The notes: generated by a model from the sequence alone, not told the origin. A DNA stretch of 13,801 nt from Lachnospiraceae bacterium UBA4317 (GCA_002394525.1 DGUF01000289.1:1-13801), one strand, 5' to 3'. Shown: positions 1 to 7,641, counted from the first letter of the stretch. A program made the numbers and translations.

Positions 1-834
1 CTGATCATCGATGATACACCGGAAGCGGTCGTCATTTCTGCTTTCGATCCCATCCGGCGCGAGGTCGCGCGTGTGGCTCTTGAGAAGCTCATCGTCGACG
101 GCAGGATCCATCCTGCCAGGATCGAGGAGATGGTCGGCAAGGCCCAGCGCGAGGTGGAAGCCCGCATCAAGGAAGAGGGCGAAGCCGCCACTCTCGAGGT
201 CGGTGTGCACGGGATCCATCCGGAGCTCGTGCGTCTGCTGGGTAAGATGCGGTTCCGCACCAGCTACGGTCAGAATGCCCTCAAGCATTCGATCGAGGTT
301 GCCCAGCTGTCCGGTCTTCTGGCCAGCGAGCTGGGACTGGACGTACGCCTTGCCAAGCGCGCAGGCCTGCTCCACGATATAGGAAAGGCTGTGGACCATG
401 AGATGGAAGGATCTCATGTACAGCTGGGAGCGGAGCTCTGCAGAAAATACAAGGAATCTCCGACAGTTATCAATTCCGTGGAAGCGCATCACGGTGATGT
501 CGAGGCGACGAGTCTGATCGCCTGTATCGTACAGGCGGCCGACACGATCTCCGCGGCCCGTCCGGGCGCGAGGAGAGAGACCCTCGAGGCATATACGACA
601 AGACTGAAACAGTTGGAAGAAATCACAAACAGTTTTAAAGGGGTTAGCAATTCTTATGCCATTCAGGCAGGAAGAGAAGTTCGCGTAATGGTAGTTCCTG
701 AGCAAATCAGCGATGCTGATATGGTACTGCTGGCCAGAGAGATTTCCAAGCGGATCGAATCCGATATGGAATATCCCGGCCAGATCAAGGTCAATGTGAT
801 CCGTGAGTCCAGAGTTACGGATTACGCCAAATAA
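1..834 (+). CDS. rny: Ribonuclease Y, 3' part (N-terminus outside the window)
   Basis: RNase Y is the membrane-anchored endoribonuclease that starts decay of many mRNAs in Firmicutes. The reading frame is open from base 1, and 277 residues of a protein that is usually about 520 residues are visible. The fragment begins inside the KH RNA-binding domain ([20 protein letters not shown]). The HD phosphohydrolase domain follows, with the metal-binding His-Asp pair in LLHDIGK at visible residues 125-126 and a second histidine cluster in EAHHGDVEA. The conserved C-terminal region ([28 protein letters not shown]) runs to the end. The transmembrane segment and coiled coil must lie upstream of the window. 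The gene ends TAA TAG TGA, three in-frame stops in a row. An internal ATG-like start near base 73 is not credible, because similarity continues to the window edge. The stretch at about 590-780 is visibly more AT-rich than the first half. Family identification is very secure. Confidence 0.96.
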   Translation: MIIDDTPEAVVISAFDPIRREVARVALEKLIVDGRIHPARIEEMVGKAQREVEARIKEEGEAATLEVGVHGIHPELVRLLGKMRFRTSYGQNALKHSIEVAQLSGLLASELGLDVRLAKRAGLLHDIGKAVDHEMEGSHVQLGAELCRKYKESPTVINSVEAHHGDVEATSLIACIVQAADTISAARPGARRETLEAYTTRLKQLEEITNSFKGVSNSYAIQAGREVRVMVVPEQISDADMVLLAREISKRIESDMEYPGQIKVNVIRESRVTDYAK

Positions 835-851
835 TAGTGAGTAGATAACTT

Positions 852-887
852 AGGTGCTGCGGATGACAGTTGGAATCCGCAGCACTT
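852..887 (+). terminator. Stem-loop just after rny
   Basis: GTGCTGCGGA (854-863) and TCCGCAGCAC (876-885) form a perfect 10-bp stem with a 12-nt loop. It extends by one G-T and one A-T pair. It starts about 20 nt after the rny stop. Only a short T pair follows, so it is a poor classical intrinsic terminator. It could be an mRNA 3'-end stabiliser working with the better terminator at 911-940. Confidence 0.55.
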
Positions 888-906
888 CCTGCGTCCGGCC
901 ATGCCG

Positions 907-1013
907 GCGGAGGTCCTGGTCCGGAAGCCGGGACTTTTTAGAAAATGCCGGCAGAGAACAGGAAGCCGGGATTTTTCATAAAAAGCGGAGGTCCTGGTCC
1001 GGAAGCCGGGACT
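907..1013 (+). repeat. Duplicated 29-bp terminator-like repeat with a third partial copy
   Basis: The 29-bp sequence at 907-935 recurs exactly at 985-1013. A partial copy (GGAAGCCGGGA) lies between them at 961-971. Each full copy contains the GTCCTGG/CCGGGAC hairpin. Only the first copy is followed by a clean T run. The arrangement looks like local duplication of a terminator in the gap between rny and the recombinase-like gene. Confidence 0.85.
911..940 (+). terminator. Probable intrinsic terminator of rny
   Basis: GTCCTGG (913-919) pairs with CCGGGAC (928-934), including one T-G wobble, around an 8-nt loop. Five T residues follow directly (935-939). This fits a rho-independent terminator for rny. 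The same hairpin is duplicated at 991-1012 without the T run. Confidence 0.65.
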
Positions 1014-1076
1014 CTTCGTAAAAATACAGGTCAGGGACAGGATCAGGAACAGGTTGAGGAAAAAAGGGGAGCAGTT

Positions 1077-1688
1077 ATGGAAAAGGGACAGGACAGCGCG
1101 CCGCGTCTTCTGAGTGAGGAAGAAATCGAGAGGATGCTGGGACTTCCGGACCTGGAAACGGTGGCCGGGCTGCGGGACCGGGCGGTCCTGGAGCTCTTGT
1201 GCGGGACCGGTCTCAAGGTCAGGGAGCTGACGGGCCTGCGCCTGGAAAACCTGGACCTGCAGATCTCCTGTCTGCTGCTGTCGGAAGGGACCAGCGGGGA
1301 GGGGGTGCGGATGGTGCCCTTTGGCAAGAGGACCAGGACCATTCTCCTGCGCTATGTCTATGCGGTGCGCAGGGATTCGGAGGGGCCCTCCAGTCTGGTC
1401 TTTCCGGGCCGGGACAAAAAGGAGCTGTCCCGCCAGGCCGTCTGGAAGACAGTCAGAAAGTACGCCGCGGCCGCCGGGATCGGACATCCGGTATCGCCGG
1501 AGGACCTGAGGTCCTCCCTGGCCGTCTCCCTGCTCAGGGCAGGGGCTGACCCGGCCGGAGTCCGGCAGATGCTGGGCATCCGGGAGGCGGCGCTCAAGAG
1601 GTACCTGGTCTTCTGCGGGCAGTCTCCGGAAAGACCTCTGGTTCTGGAAGCCGCAGCCGGCCGGAATCCCGGCGAAAACTGTATCTGA
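1077..1688 (+). CDS. Degenerate tyrosine recombinase-like protein (XerC/XerD catalytic-domain relative)
   Basis: The product is 203 residues and resembles only the C-terminal catalytic domain of XerC/XerD, which are about 300 residues; the N-terminal core-binding domain is absent. Recognisable segments are GTGLKVRELTGLRLENLDL (residues 43-61, matching the GTGLRVSEL box), LVFPGRD, SPEDLRSSLAVSLLRAGAD (140-158, matching the SPHxLRHxFATxLL box) and RQMLGIREAALKRY (163-176). Compared with XerD, the first catalytic Arg is Lys47, the His of HxxR is Glu142 and the His of the LGH motif is Ile168. The second Arg (Arg145) and a candidate nucleophile Tyr176 remain. The start at ATG 1077 is chosen because GGGGAG lies 5 nt upstream; the frame is open back to 945, but that part is repeat DNA. 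Strand exchange is probably lost or altered, and a structural or regulatory DNA-binding role is possible. It is a complete open frame, so I do not call it a pseudogene. The fold is fairly secure; the function is unknown. Confidence 0.75.
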   Translation: MEKGQDSAPRLLSEEEIERMLGLPDLETVAGLRDRAVLELLCGTGLKVRELTGLRLENLDLQISCLLLSEGTSGEGVRMVPFGKRTRTILLRYVYAVRRDSEGPSSLVFPGRDKKELSRQAVWKTVRKYAAAAGIGHPVSPEDLRSSLAVSLLRAGADPAGVRQMLGIREAALKRYLVFCGQSPERPLVLEAAAGRNPGENCI

Positions 1689-1735
1689 CCCGGTCCCTGG
1701 ATGCCGTCTTTTTTGAGGGGCGCGGAAGGAAACGG

Positions 1736-1800
1736 CGGGTTACAGTTCGGACCTGCCTGAAGCGCGGCCGGGTTACAATTCAGACCTGCCTGAAGCGCGG
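1736..1800 (+). repeat. Two tandem 32-bp copies of a dispersed intergenic repeat
   Basis: Copies at 1736-1767 and 1769-1800 differ at two positions. Each contains a TTACA(G/A)TTC start and ends CCTGAAGCGCGG. The second holds the small hairpin TTCAG-N6-CTGAA, and a T7 run follows at about 1805-1811, so it may also end transcription of the recombinase-like gene. A related copy lies about 6 kb away at 7904-7933. Further shared words, GACAATGCG (1813-1821 and 8002-8010) and GTTGAACGG (1851-1859 and 7969-7977), show that the repeat unit is larger and mosaic. Confidence 0.8.
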
Positions 1801-1895
1801 GGTGTTTTTTTAGACAATGCGAAGCTCTGTTTTTTTTCGCGAACCCCCGGGTTGAACGGCGGTGTCTGGAAAAATAGCGGGTTTTATAAAAAGTT

Positions 1896-1926
1896 TTGTG
1901 CAAATCTCCTATAAATAGGGTATAAT
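1896..1926 (+). promoter_or_regulatory. Candidate sigma-A promoter of glgA
   Basis: A perfect TATAAT lies at 1921-1926 in an AT-rich block. The best upstream match is TTGTGC at 1896-1901 with a long 19-bp spacer, so the -35 is weak. Transcription from about 1933 would give a leader of about 95 nt before glgA. Confidence 0.55.
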
Positions 1927-2027
1927 AACTTTATGTTGTTGTTGATTGTTTGCGGCTGTTTGTGATCCGGACCGCAGCCTATCATTTAATCACCCAAGTC
2001 TCACACAGTATCAGGGGGTTATAGGAT

Positions 2028-3476
2028 ATGAAGAAGATTCTTTTTGTGGCATCAGAAGGCGTTCCTTTCATCAAGACCGGCGGTCTGGCGGACGTGGTCG
2101 GTTCTCTGCCCAAGGAACTGGACAAGGAGTATTACGACGTCAGGGTCATCATGCCCAAGTATTCCTGCATGAAGCAGGAAATGAAGGACAAGATGGAATA
2201 TGTCACTCACTTCTACATGGATTTCCACTGGAAGAGCGAATATGTGGGCGTCCTGCAGGCGGAAGTGGAGGGCATCAAGTTCTATTTCATCGACAACGAA
2301 GGTTTCTTCACCAGCGATAAGCCCTATACCGACGACCCCCTGTTTGAGATCACCCGCTTCGCCTTCTTCTCCAAGGCAGCCCTGTCCGCCCTTCCTACGA
2401 TCGACTTCCGCCCCGACCTCATCCACTGCCACGACTGGCAGACCGGTCTGGTCCCCGTCTATCTCAAGGAGCGTTTCGCGGGAAGTGAATTTTACCAGGG
2501 CATCAAGTCTGTCATGACGATCCACAACCTGAAGTTCCAGGGCAAGTGGAATGTGCGCGATGTGGAGGATATCACCGGACTTTCCGGCTATTATTTCACG
2601 CCTGACAAGCTGGAGGCCTACAAGGATGCAAACCTCCTCAAGGGCGGTCTGGTCTATGCCGATGCCATCACCACAGTCTCCCCGACCTATGCGGAGGAGA
2701 TCAAGACCCAGTTTTACGGTGAGGGCCTGGACGGGCTGATGAATGCCAGAAGCCACGACCTGCGCGGTATCATCAATGGTATCGACTACACCGACTTCTC
2801 CCCGGACAATGACAAGAAGATCCCGCAGCCCTATACCGTGGACAACTTCCGCAAGATGAAGGTCAAAAACAAACTGGCCCTGCAGAAGGAGCTGGGGCTC
2901 AAGGTCGACGAGAAGTGCTTCATGATCGGTATCGTCTCCAGACTGACGGACCAGAAGGGCTTCGACCTCATCGCCTATGTCCTGGAGGAGATCCTGTCCC
3001 TCGACGCCATCCAGATGGTGGTCCTGGGCACCGGCGAGGAGCGCTACGAGAACATGTTCCGTTACTTCGACTGGAAGTACAACGACAAGATCTCTGCCAA
3101 CATCTACTATTCGGACGAGCTGTCCCACAAGATCTACGCGGCCTCCGACGCCTTCCTCATGCCGTCCCTGTTTGAGCCCTGCGGACTTTCCCAGCTCATG
3201 TCCCTGCGCTACGGCACACTGCCGATCGTGCGCGAGACCGGCGGCCTCAAGGATACGGTCGAGCCCTACAATGAGTTCGAGGGGACCGGCACAGGCTTCA
3301 CCTTTGCCAACTACAATGCCCACGAGATGATGCACGCGATCCGCTATGCGGAGCAGGTCTACTATGACAAGCGTCTCGAGTGGAACAAGATGGTCGAGCG
3401 CGCCATGAAGGCAGACTTCTCCTGGGCCCAGTCCGCGGCCAAGTATCAGGAGATGTATGACTGGCTGATCGGCTGA
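2028..3476 (+). CDS. glgA: Glycogen synthase (ADP-glucose-dependent, GT5 family)
   Basis: GlgA adds glucose from ADP-glucose to the non-reducing ends of growing alpha-1,4-glucan in the cytoplasm. The 482-residue length matches the bacterial family. The N-terminal sugar-nucleotide-binding signature KTGGLADVVGSLP is at residues 16-28. HCHDWQTGLVP and TIHNLKFQG follow in the N-terminal domain. The C-terminal GT-B domain shows SRLTDQKGFDL and the signature SLFEPCGLSQ, then the conserved RETGGLKDTV. The start follows AGGGGG (2013-2018) by 9 nt. It appears to be a single-gene unit with its own promoter and a strong terminator at 3659-3692. No glgB, glgC, glgD or glgP lies beside it, so the rest of the glycogen pathway must be elsewhere. 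Identification is very secure. Confidence 0.96.
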   Translation: MKKILFVASEGVPFIKTGGLADVVGSLPKELDKEYYDVRVIMPKYSCMKQEMKDKMEYVTHFYMDFHWKSEYVGVLQAEVEGIKFYFIDNEGFFTSDKPYTDDPLFEITRFAFFSKAALSALPTIDFRPDLIHCHDWQTGLVPVYLKERFAGSEFYQGIKSVMTIHNLKFQGKWNVRDVEDITGLSGYYFTPDKLEAYKDANLLKGGLVYADAITTVSPTYAEEIKTQFYGEGLDGLMNARSHDLRGIINGIDYTDFSPDNDKKIPQPYTVDNFRKMKVKNKLALQKELGLKVDEKCFMIGIVSRLTDQKGFDLIAYVLEEILSLDAIQMVVLGTGEERYENMFRYFDWKYNDKISANIYYSDELSHKIYAASDAFLMPSLFEPCGLSQLMSLRYGTLPIVRETGGLKDTVEPYNEFEGTGTGFTFANYNAHEMMHAIRYAEQVYYDKRLEWNKMVERAMKADFSWAQSAAKYQEMYDWLIG

Positions 3477-3478
3477 CG

Positions 3479-3608
3479 GGAAGAGCGATTTCCCGACGGA
3501 GACATTTTCTGACGGAGCGATTTCCTGGCGGAAAGATTTTCTGAAGGAGAGATTTTCTGGCGGAGAGATTCCGGGAAAAGAGTTTTCGGAAAAGAGTTTT
3601 CGGAAAAG
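3479..3608 (+). repeat. Degenerate 16-bp tandem repeat passing into a 14-bp repeat
   Basis: Immediately after the glgA stop, 16-bp units of the form GGAGAGATTTTCTGGC run in register from 3498 to 3561 (four units), preceded by a variant at 3479-3497. They are followed by a transition (3562-3572) and then 14-bp units GGAAAAGAGTTTTC at 3574-3587 and 3588-3601, with a partial copy to 3608. Strand slippage of a simple repeat is the likely origin. No reading frame through it looks genuine. Confidence 0.8.
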
Positions 3609-3658
3609 AAATACTGATTTAAATCTGAGAAGACTGATTTCCGGTAAAGGAATGAAAG

Positions 3659-3692
3659 ATGCGGCGGGATGCAGGTCCCGCCGCATTTTTTT
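3659..3692 (+). terminator. Strong rho-independent terminator of glgA
   Basis: ATGCGGCGGGA (3659-3669) pairs perfectly with TCCCGCCGCAT (3676-3686) over 11 bp with a 6-nt loop. The T run at 3686-3692 follows. This is a textbook intrinsic terminator, about 180 nt after the glgA stop. Confidence 0.93.
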
Positions 3693-3740
3693 GAAAAAAT
3701 CCTCTGTTTTTTGAAAAATCCACGTTTTTTGCAAAAATCC
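3687..3740 (+). repeat. Three tandem copies of a T6-(G/GC)-A5-TCC element
   Basis: Copies lie at 3687-3702, 3707-3721 and 3725-3740, spaced about 19-20 bp, and the first begins in the terminator's T tract. Each can fold as T5-6/A5-6. They may be duplications of the terminator tail or slippage products. Confidence 0.7.
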
Positions 3741-3924
3741 CCCGTCCTGCAGGGGGCGGGGAGCATGAAGCGCGGCGGGTCCTGCCCATGGCTGGATGCT
3801 GCCGGAGTTTATCGTCGAAAATGCTTTCCCGCGGGACCGGGATCACGGAGCATTGGCAACGGAACTAGGGCTGATCACGGCTGAATTACGGCGGGCAATG
3901 TGACTGGATTTTTGAGGGACAAGC

Positions 3925-3933
3925 TGTTATAGT
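3925..3933 (+). promoter_or_regulatory. Candidate extended -10 promoter for the flippase gene
   Basis: TGTTATAGT contains the TGn extension (3925-3927) and TATAGT (3928-3933). There is no good -35 at 16-18 bp. The rest of 3741-3997 holds a GC-rich short inverted repeat near 3738-3760 and no credible gene. Transcription would begin near 3940, leaving about 58 nt of leader. Confidence 0.45.
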
Positions 3934-3997
3934 GTTGCGGTAAAAAGCAAAACAGACAGACAGGTCCCCGGGGGACAGAGGTGCTTGAGAGGCGGAT

Positions 3998-5752
3998 ATG
4001 GCAAGAGACAGAAGGAACAGCAGAAAAAGACCGGACAGGGCTTATACGGATGCGGCGGACAGGGGAGACAAAAGGCCTGCCGCCGTGGAGGCGGAGGCTG
4101 AGTCGGAGTCCTCGCCGGGCGGCGGGATCGCCGTCCAGGCCGGGATCCTGGCCATCGCGACGATCGTCGTCCGCATCATCGGCCTGCTCTACCGGGCGCC
4201 CCTCACAGCCATCATCGGGGATGAGGGCAACGGCTATTACGGGGCGGCCTACAATATATATATGATCATCCTGATCCTGTCGTCCAACTCCCTGCCGGCG
4301 GCCATTTCCAGGCAGATGTCGACCAAGATCGCGGTGGGAGAGTACAGGAATGCCCAGCGGGCCTTCCACTGTGCCCTGGCCTATTCCCTGGTCGTGGGCG
4401 CGGCGGGGAGCCTTCTGCTCTATTTCGGAGCTCCCTTCCTGGTGCCGTCCAACGCGGTCCCGGTCCTGCGGGTCTTCGCGCCGACCGTCTTTCTCTTTGG
4501 CATCCTGGGTGCGGTCCGGGGATATTTCCAGGCCAACCAGTCCATGGTCCAGACCTCGGTCTCCCAGATCCTGGAGCAGATCGCCAACGCGGCAGTCAGC
4601 ATCGGGGCGGCGACCCTCCTGATCCGCACGGCCGCCCTGTCGGCCACGCAGACGGACAGGGCTGTGCGGGGAGCCATGGGCAGCGCTCTCGGAACGGGGA
4701 GCGGCGTCGCCACGGCCCTCCTGTTCATGGCGGCCGCCTATTTCAGACACAGGCGCCGTTATCTGGGCCGGGTCAGCCGGGACAGGGGGCGGGTCCAGGC
4801 CTATGCGTCGATCATGCGGAGCACGATCCTGGTGATCACGCCCTTTATCGTCAGCAGCTTTATCCTCAATCTCACGACGACCCTGGACCAGATGGTCTAT
4901 CTGAGGATGCTGATCGGGGGGCGGGGCCTGCCGGAGCCCGCGGTCACGACGGTCTACGGCCTCTTTTCCAACAAGGCGGTGGTCATCACCAATATCCCGA
5001 TCTCGGTGGCCACGGCGGTCTCGGCGGCCATCATCCCCAATATCTCCATGGCCCATGCCTCGGGGGACCTCAGGGAGACCAGGCGCAGGGCGGTCAATGC
5101 CTCCCGCATGGCCCTGATCATTTCCATCCCCTGCGCGGTCGGGCTCATGGTCCTGGCCAGGCCGGTCACCATGCTCATGTTCCCCCAGTGGGATACCCTG
5201 GACCTGGCCTCCCTCCTGCTGGCCCTGCAGGCGGTCACGGTCATTTTCCTGTCGGTGGGGACCATCACCAACGCGGTCCTGCAGGCGATCGGAAAGATGA
5301 ACCTGCCCATCGTCAGCGCGGGAATCTCCCTGATCATCCAGACGGCAGTCCTGGCCTTCCTGCTCCGTTTCACGGACTGGGGGATCTATGCCATGGTCCT
5401 GGTCAGCGTCCTCTACGCGGCGATCATCTTTGCCCTCAATGAGATCTTCCTTCGCCACTACCTGGACCTGAGGGTGGACGGCTGGCAGGTCTACGGCAAG
5501 CCCCTGGTCAGCGCCGCGGTCATGGGCGCGGCCGCCTTTGGCATCCACCAGGGCATTTTCCGCCTTCTCTCCGGTTTCCGGGGAGAATACCTGAGCAATT
5601 TCATCGCTGTGATCCCGGCCATCCTGGCGGCGGTTCCGGTCTATTTCTTTATCCTGATCCGGCTGGGCGGCTTCACGGAGGAGGACATCCTGGGCCTGCC
5701 CAAGGGGGGCGCGATCGCGGGCCTGCTCAAAAGGCTACACTGGCTGTCCTGA
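3998..5752 (+). CDS. MurJ/SpoVB-family polysaccharide (lipid-linked precursor) flippase
   Basis: This is a 584-residue polytopic membrane protein of the MVF/oligosaccharide flippase superfamily, which moves lipid-linked sugars such as lipid II across the membrane. After a charged, Ala/Glu-rich cytoplasmic tail of about 45 residues, the first helix reads ATIVVRIIGLLYRAPLTAII, followed by GDEGNGYYGAAYNIY. Both are hallmarks of the Firmicute SpoVB/YtgP(MurJ)-like branch. GAVRGYFQANQSMVQTSVSQ and ILEQIANAAVSIG are further conserved segments. About 12-14 hydrophobic helices alternate with short loops to residue 575. GAGAGGCGG just upstream supports the ATG at 3998. The gene is probably monocistronic and converges on rqcH with 3 bp between stops. 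Whether it is the essential lipid II flippase, a SpoVB-type sporulation flippase or an exopolysaccharide exporter cannot be decided from sequence, so no symbol is given. Confidence 0.88.
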   Translation: MARDRRNSRKRPDRAYTDAADRGDKRPAAVEAEAESESSPGGGIAVQAGILAIATIVVRIIGLLYRAPLTAIIGDEGNGYYGAAYNIYMIILILSSNSLPAAISRQMSTKIAVGEYRNAQRAFHCALAYSLVVGAAGSLLLYFGAPFLVPSNAVPVLRVFAPTVFLFGILGAVRGYFQANQSMVQTSVSQILEQIANAAVSIGAATLLIRTAALSATQTDRAVRGAMGSALGTGSGVATALLFMAAAYFRHRRRYLGRVSRDRGRVQAYASIMRSTILVITPFIVSSFILNLTTTLDQMVYLRMLIGGRGLPEPAVTTVYGLFSNKAVVITNIPISVATAVSAAIIPNISMAHASGDLRETRRRAVNASRMALIISIPCAVGLMVLARPVTMLMFPQWDTLDLASLLLALQAVTVIFLSVGTITNAVLQAIGKMNLPIVSAGISLIIQTAVLAFLLRFTDWGIYAMVLVSVLYAAIIFALNEIFLRHYLDLRVDGWQVYGKPLVSAAVMGAAAFGIHQGIFRLLSGFRGEYLSNFIAVIPAILAAVPVYFFILIRLGGFTEEDILGLPKGGAIAGLLKRLHWLS

Positions 5753-5755
5753 TTA

Positions 5756-7558
5756 TCAGTCATTGACCTCCTGCAGGCCGGTGATGTCGGTCTTTGCCAG
5801 GATGGAGTAATTGGTGTAGTAGACGACGAAGCCGGGGGCGGCCCCGGAGGGCTTCTTTACATTCCTGCGCTCCAGGTAGTCGATCTCGACCTTGCCCTGG
5901 CTGCGGCCGCTGGAGTACCAGGCGGCCAGGGCGGCTGCCTCCTCGAAGGCCCGGTCGGGGATCTCGTCCATGGAACGGCCTCCCGACCGGAGCAGGACAT
6001 GGGAGCCGGGCATGTCATTGGCGTGGAACCAGATGTCGCGGCCGTCTGCCAGGCGGAAGGTGATCTCGTCGTTCTGGGTGTTGTTTTTGCCGACGTAAAT
6101 ATCGTAGCCGTCGCTGCTGATGTAATGGAGGGGCTTGCTCTGGGGGGCGCGGGCGCGTCCCTTTTTGGTCTCGTTTTTGCGGCCCGTGTACTTGCGGCGC
6201 AGGAAGCCGCTCTCCTCCATCTCCCGCCGGATCTGGGACAGGTCTCCGTCCGTCGTGGAGAATTCCAGGGCGTTCTGGATGCTGCGCAGGTGGTCGATCT
6301 CGGCCTTGACCTCGACCGTGAGCCGGGTCAGGGCCTCGTTGGTCCGCTTCATGCGGGCGTAGCGGTCAAAGTATTTCTGGGCATTCTGCTGGGGAGTCAG
6401 GGTCGGGTCGAGCGGGACCGTGATCTTTTCACCCGTGTAGTAGTTGTCGAGTTCGCAGCTTTTGGCCCCGGCCGGTATGGAGTAGCCGTAGGCGGTCAGG
6501 AGCTCGCCGTAGACCTTGTACTTGTCCCTTTTCTCGGTGTCGCGGATCTGCCGGCACTGGAGGTCGTACTTGTGGACGTCGCGCTCCAGGATGGTCTGGA
6601 CAATGTGGCGCAGGTCGGCCGACCGCTGGCGGATCCGGGTGTAGAGATTTTTTCTGGCATAAAAGTCCTCCAGGAGCTCCGAGGGAGAGTCGTAGGGGAC
6701 CTCCAGGCAGTCCGCGTAGTGGCTGAGGGGGAAGAGGGAGAATTCGACCGGGGCCCCGGCCGCGCCGCCCTCTCCTTTGCGGCAGTACATGACCGGATGG
6801 AAGATCCCCTCTTGAATATCAGAGATCAGCCGGGAAAAATGCTTCCAGAGGGCATCCTTTTCCTCCGGGGCCAGCAGGGCGGCGGACCGGTCCTGGGTCA
6901 GGTCGGCCCGGTGGGCGATCTCCTGGGCCGCCGCGGGTGAAAAACCCGTGTAGGACCTGACCAGGAGCTTGGACACGTCCATGTGGCCATTGTCCAGAAC
7001 ATTGAAAAAGCCCTCCCTGGTCTCCGCGAGGGGGTCTTTTTTGGACTGGGTGTCGGGGATGAAATAGGTCCGCCCGGGCAGGACCTCGCGCACGGAGCTG
7101 ACCAGGGACGAGACGTGGCGGATGCTGTCCACGATCATGTCCTTGTCGTCGAGAAAGATGATGTTGCTGTGCTTGCCCATGATCTCGATGACCAGGACGT
7201 GGGTGCAGAGGTCGCCCATCTCGTTGCGGTGCTCAAAGCTCATCCGCAGGATCCGCTCCAGGCCGGGCTGCTCGATGGACAGGATCCTGGCGTTCTGCAG
7301 GTGCTTGCGCAGCAGCATACAGAAGGCCGGGGCCTGCAGGGGGGCCTGGCGGCTGGTCCGGGTCAGGTAGGCCAGGGGGAGGGAGGGGTCCGCGCAGAGA
7401 TAGAGGCGGACCTGGCCCCCGCCCCGCTCTGCGGCGGGCCGGATGGTGAGCACCAGCTCGTTTTTGTCTGTCTGTGCGATTTTATATACACGTCCGCCGG
7501 TGAGAGAGGACTGCAGCTCTCTGCAGAGGCCGGCGACTGCGATACCGTCAAATGCCAT
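5756..7558 (-). CDS. rqcH: RqcH, ribosome-associated quality-control factor (NFACT / Rqc2 family)
   Basis: RqcH (Bacillus YloA; older name fibronectin-binding protein A) binds stalled 50S subunits carrying peptidyl-tRNA and directs C-terminal alanine tailing of the stalled chain. The 600-residue product has the typical N-terminus MAFDGIAVAGLCRELQ and an NFACT-N domain with GLERIL (99-104) and VIEIMGKHSNIIFLDD. A helical coiled-coil middle holds several RxR/KRT segments. The C-terminal NFACT-R (DUF814) domain contains SSDGYDIYVGKNNTQND and DIWFHANDMPGSHVLLRSGG. Where the Bacillus protein is reported to have an Asp-Arg pair, this sequence seems to read Glu-Arg (101-102). CGGAG on the minus strand (7566-7570) lies 7 nt before the ATG. 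The gene is divergent from yicC and convergent with the flippase gene. Identification is very secure. Confidence 0.95.
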   Translation of the reverse strand: MAFDGIAVAGLCRELQSSLTGGRVYKIAQTDKNELVLTIRPAAERGGGQVRLYLCADPSLPLAYLTRTSRQAPLQAPAFCMLLRKHLQNARILSIEQPGLERILRMSFEHRNEMGDLCTHVLVIEIMGKHSNIIFLDDKDMIVDSIRHVSSLVSSVREVLPGRTYFIPDTQSKKDPLAETREGFFNVLDNGHMDVSKLLVRSYTGFSPAAAQEIAHRADLTQDRSAALLAPEEKDALWKHFSRLISDIQEGIFHPVMYCRKGEGGAAGAPVEFSLFPLSHYADCLEVPYDSPSELLEDFYARKNLYTRIRQRSADLRHIVQTILERDVHKYDLQCRQIRDTEKRDKYKVYGELLTAYGYSIPAGAKSCELDNYYTGEKITVPLDPTLTPQQNAQKYFDRYARMKRTNEALTRLTVEVKAEIDHLRSIQNALEFSTTDGDLSQIRREMEESGFLRRKYTGRKNETKKGRARAPQSKPLHYISSDGYDIYVGKNNTQNDEITFRLADGRDIWFHANDMPGSHVLLRSGGRSMDEIPDRAFEEAAALAAWYSSGRSQGKVEIDYLERRNVKKPSGAAPGFVVYYTNYSILAKTDITGLQEVND

Positions 7559-7596
7559 GTTTTGTCTCCGTTAGTTCTTCACGTTGGTTCCTGAAA

Positions 7597-7641
7597 GAGT
7601 AGTTTCGTATAGAGTAGTTTCGTATATAGTAGTTTTGTTTA
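7597..7641. repeat. Three tandem 15-bp repeats in the rqcH leader
   Basis: GAGTAGTTTCGTATA occurs exactly at 7597-7611 and 7612-7626. A third, variant copy (TAGTAGTTTTGTTTA) follows at 7627-7641, and weaker echoes reach about 7665. The array sits 39 bp upstream of the rqcH start, inside its probable untranslated leader. Confidence 0.85.

Noticed and set aside
945..1076. N-terminal extension of the recombinase-like gene, open in frame
   Set aside because: It is encoded by the duplicated terminator-like repeat and has no ribosome site. The ATG at 1077 has GGGGAG at proper spacing.
2052..3734. Long open frame antisense to glgA (560 codons)
   Set aside because: glgA is unmistakable on the other strand. 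The antisense frame runs on through the tandem repeat and terminator, which real genes would not.
3875..5548. Long open frame antisense to the flippase gene
   Set aside because: The product is low-complexity, rich in Arg, Asp and Gly, and resembles no protein family; it is a shadow of the membrane protein gene.
5999..6940. Long open frame antisense to rqcH
   Set aside because: It has no recognisable domain, and its composition is that of the reverse complement of a GC-rich gene.
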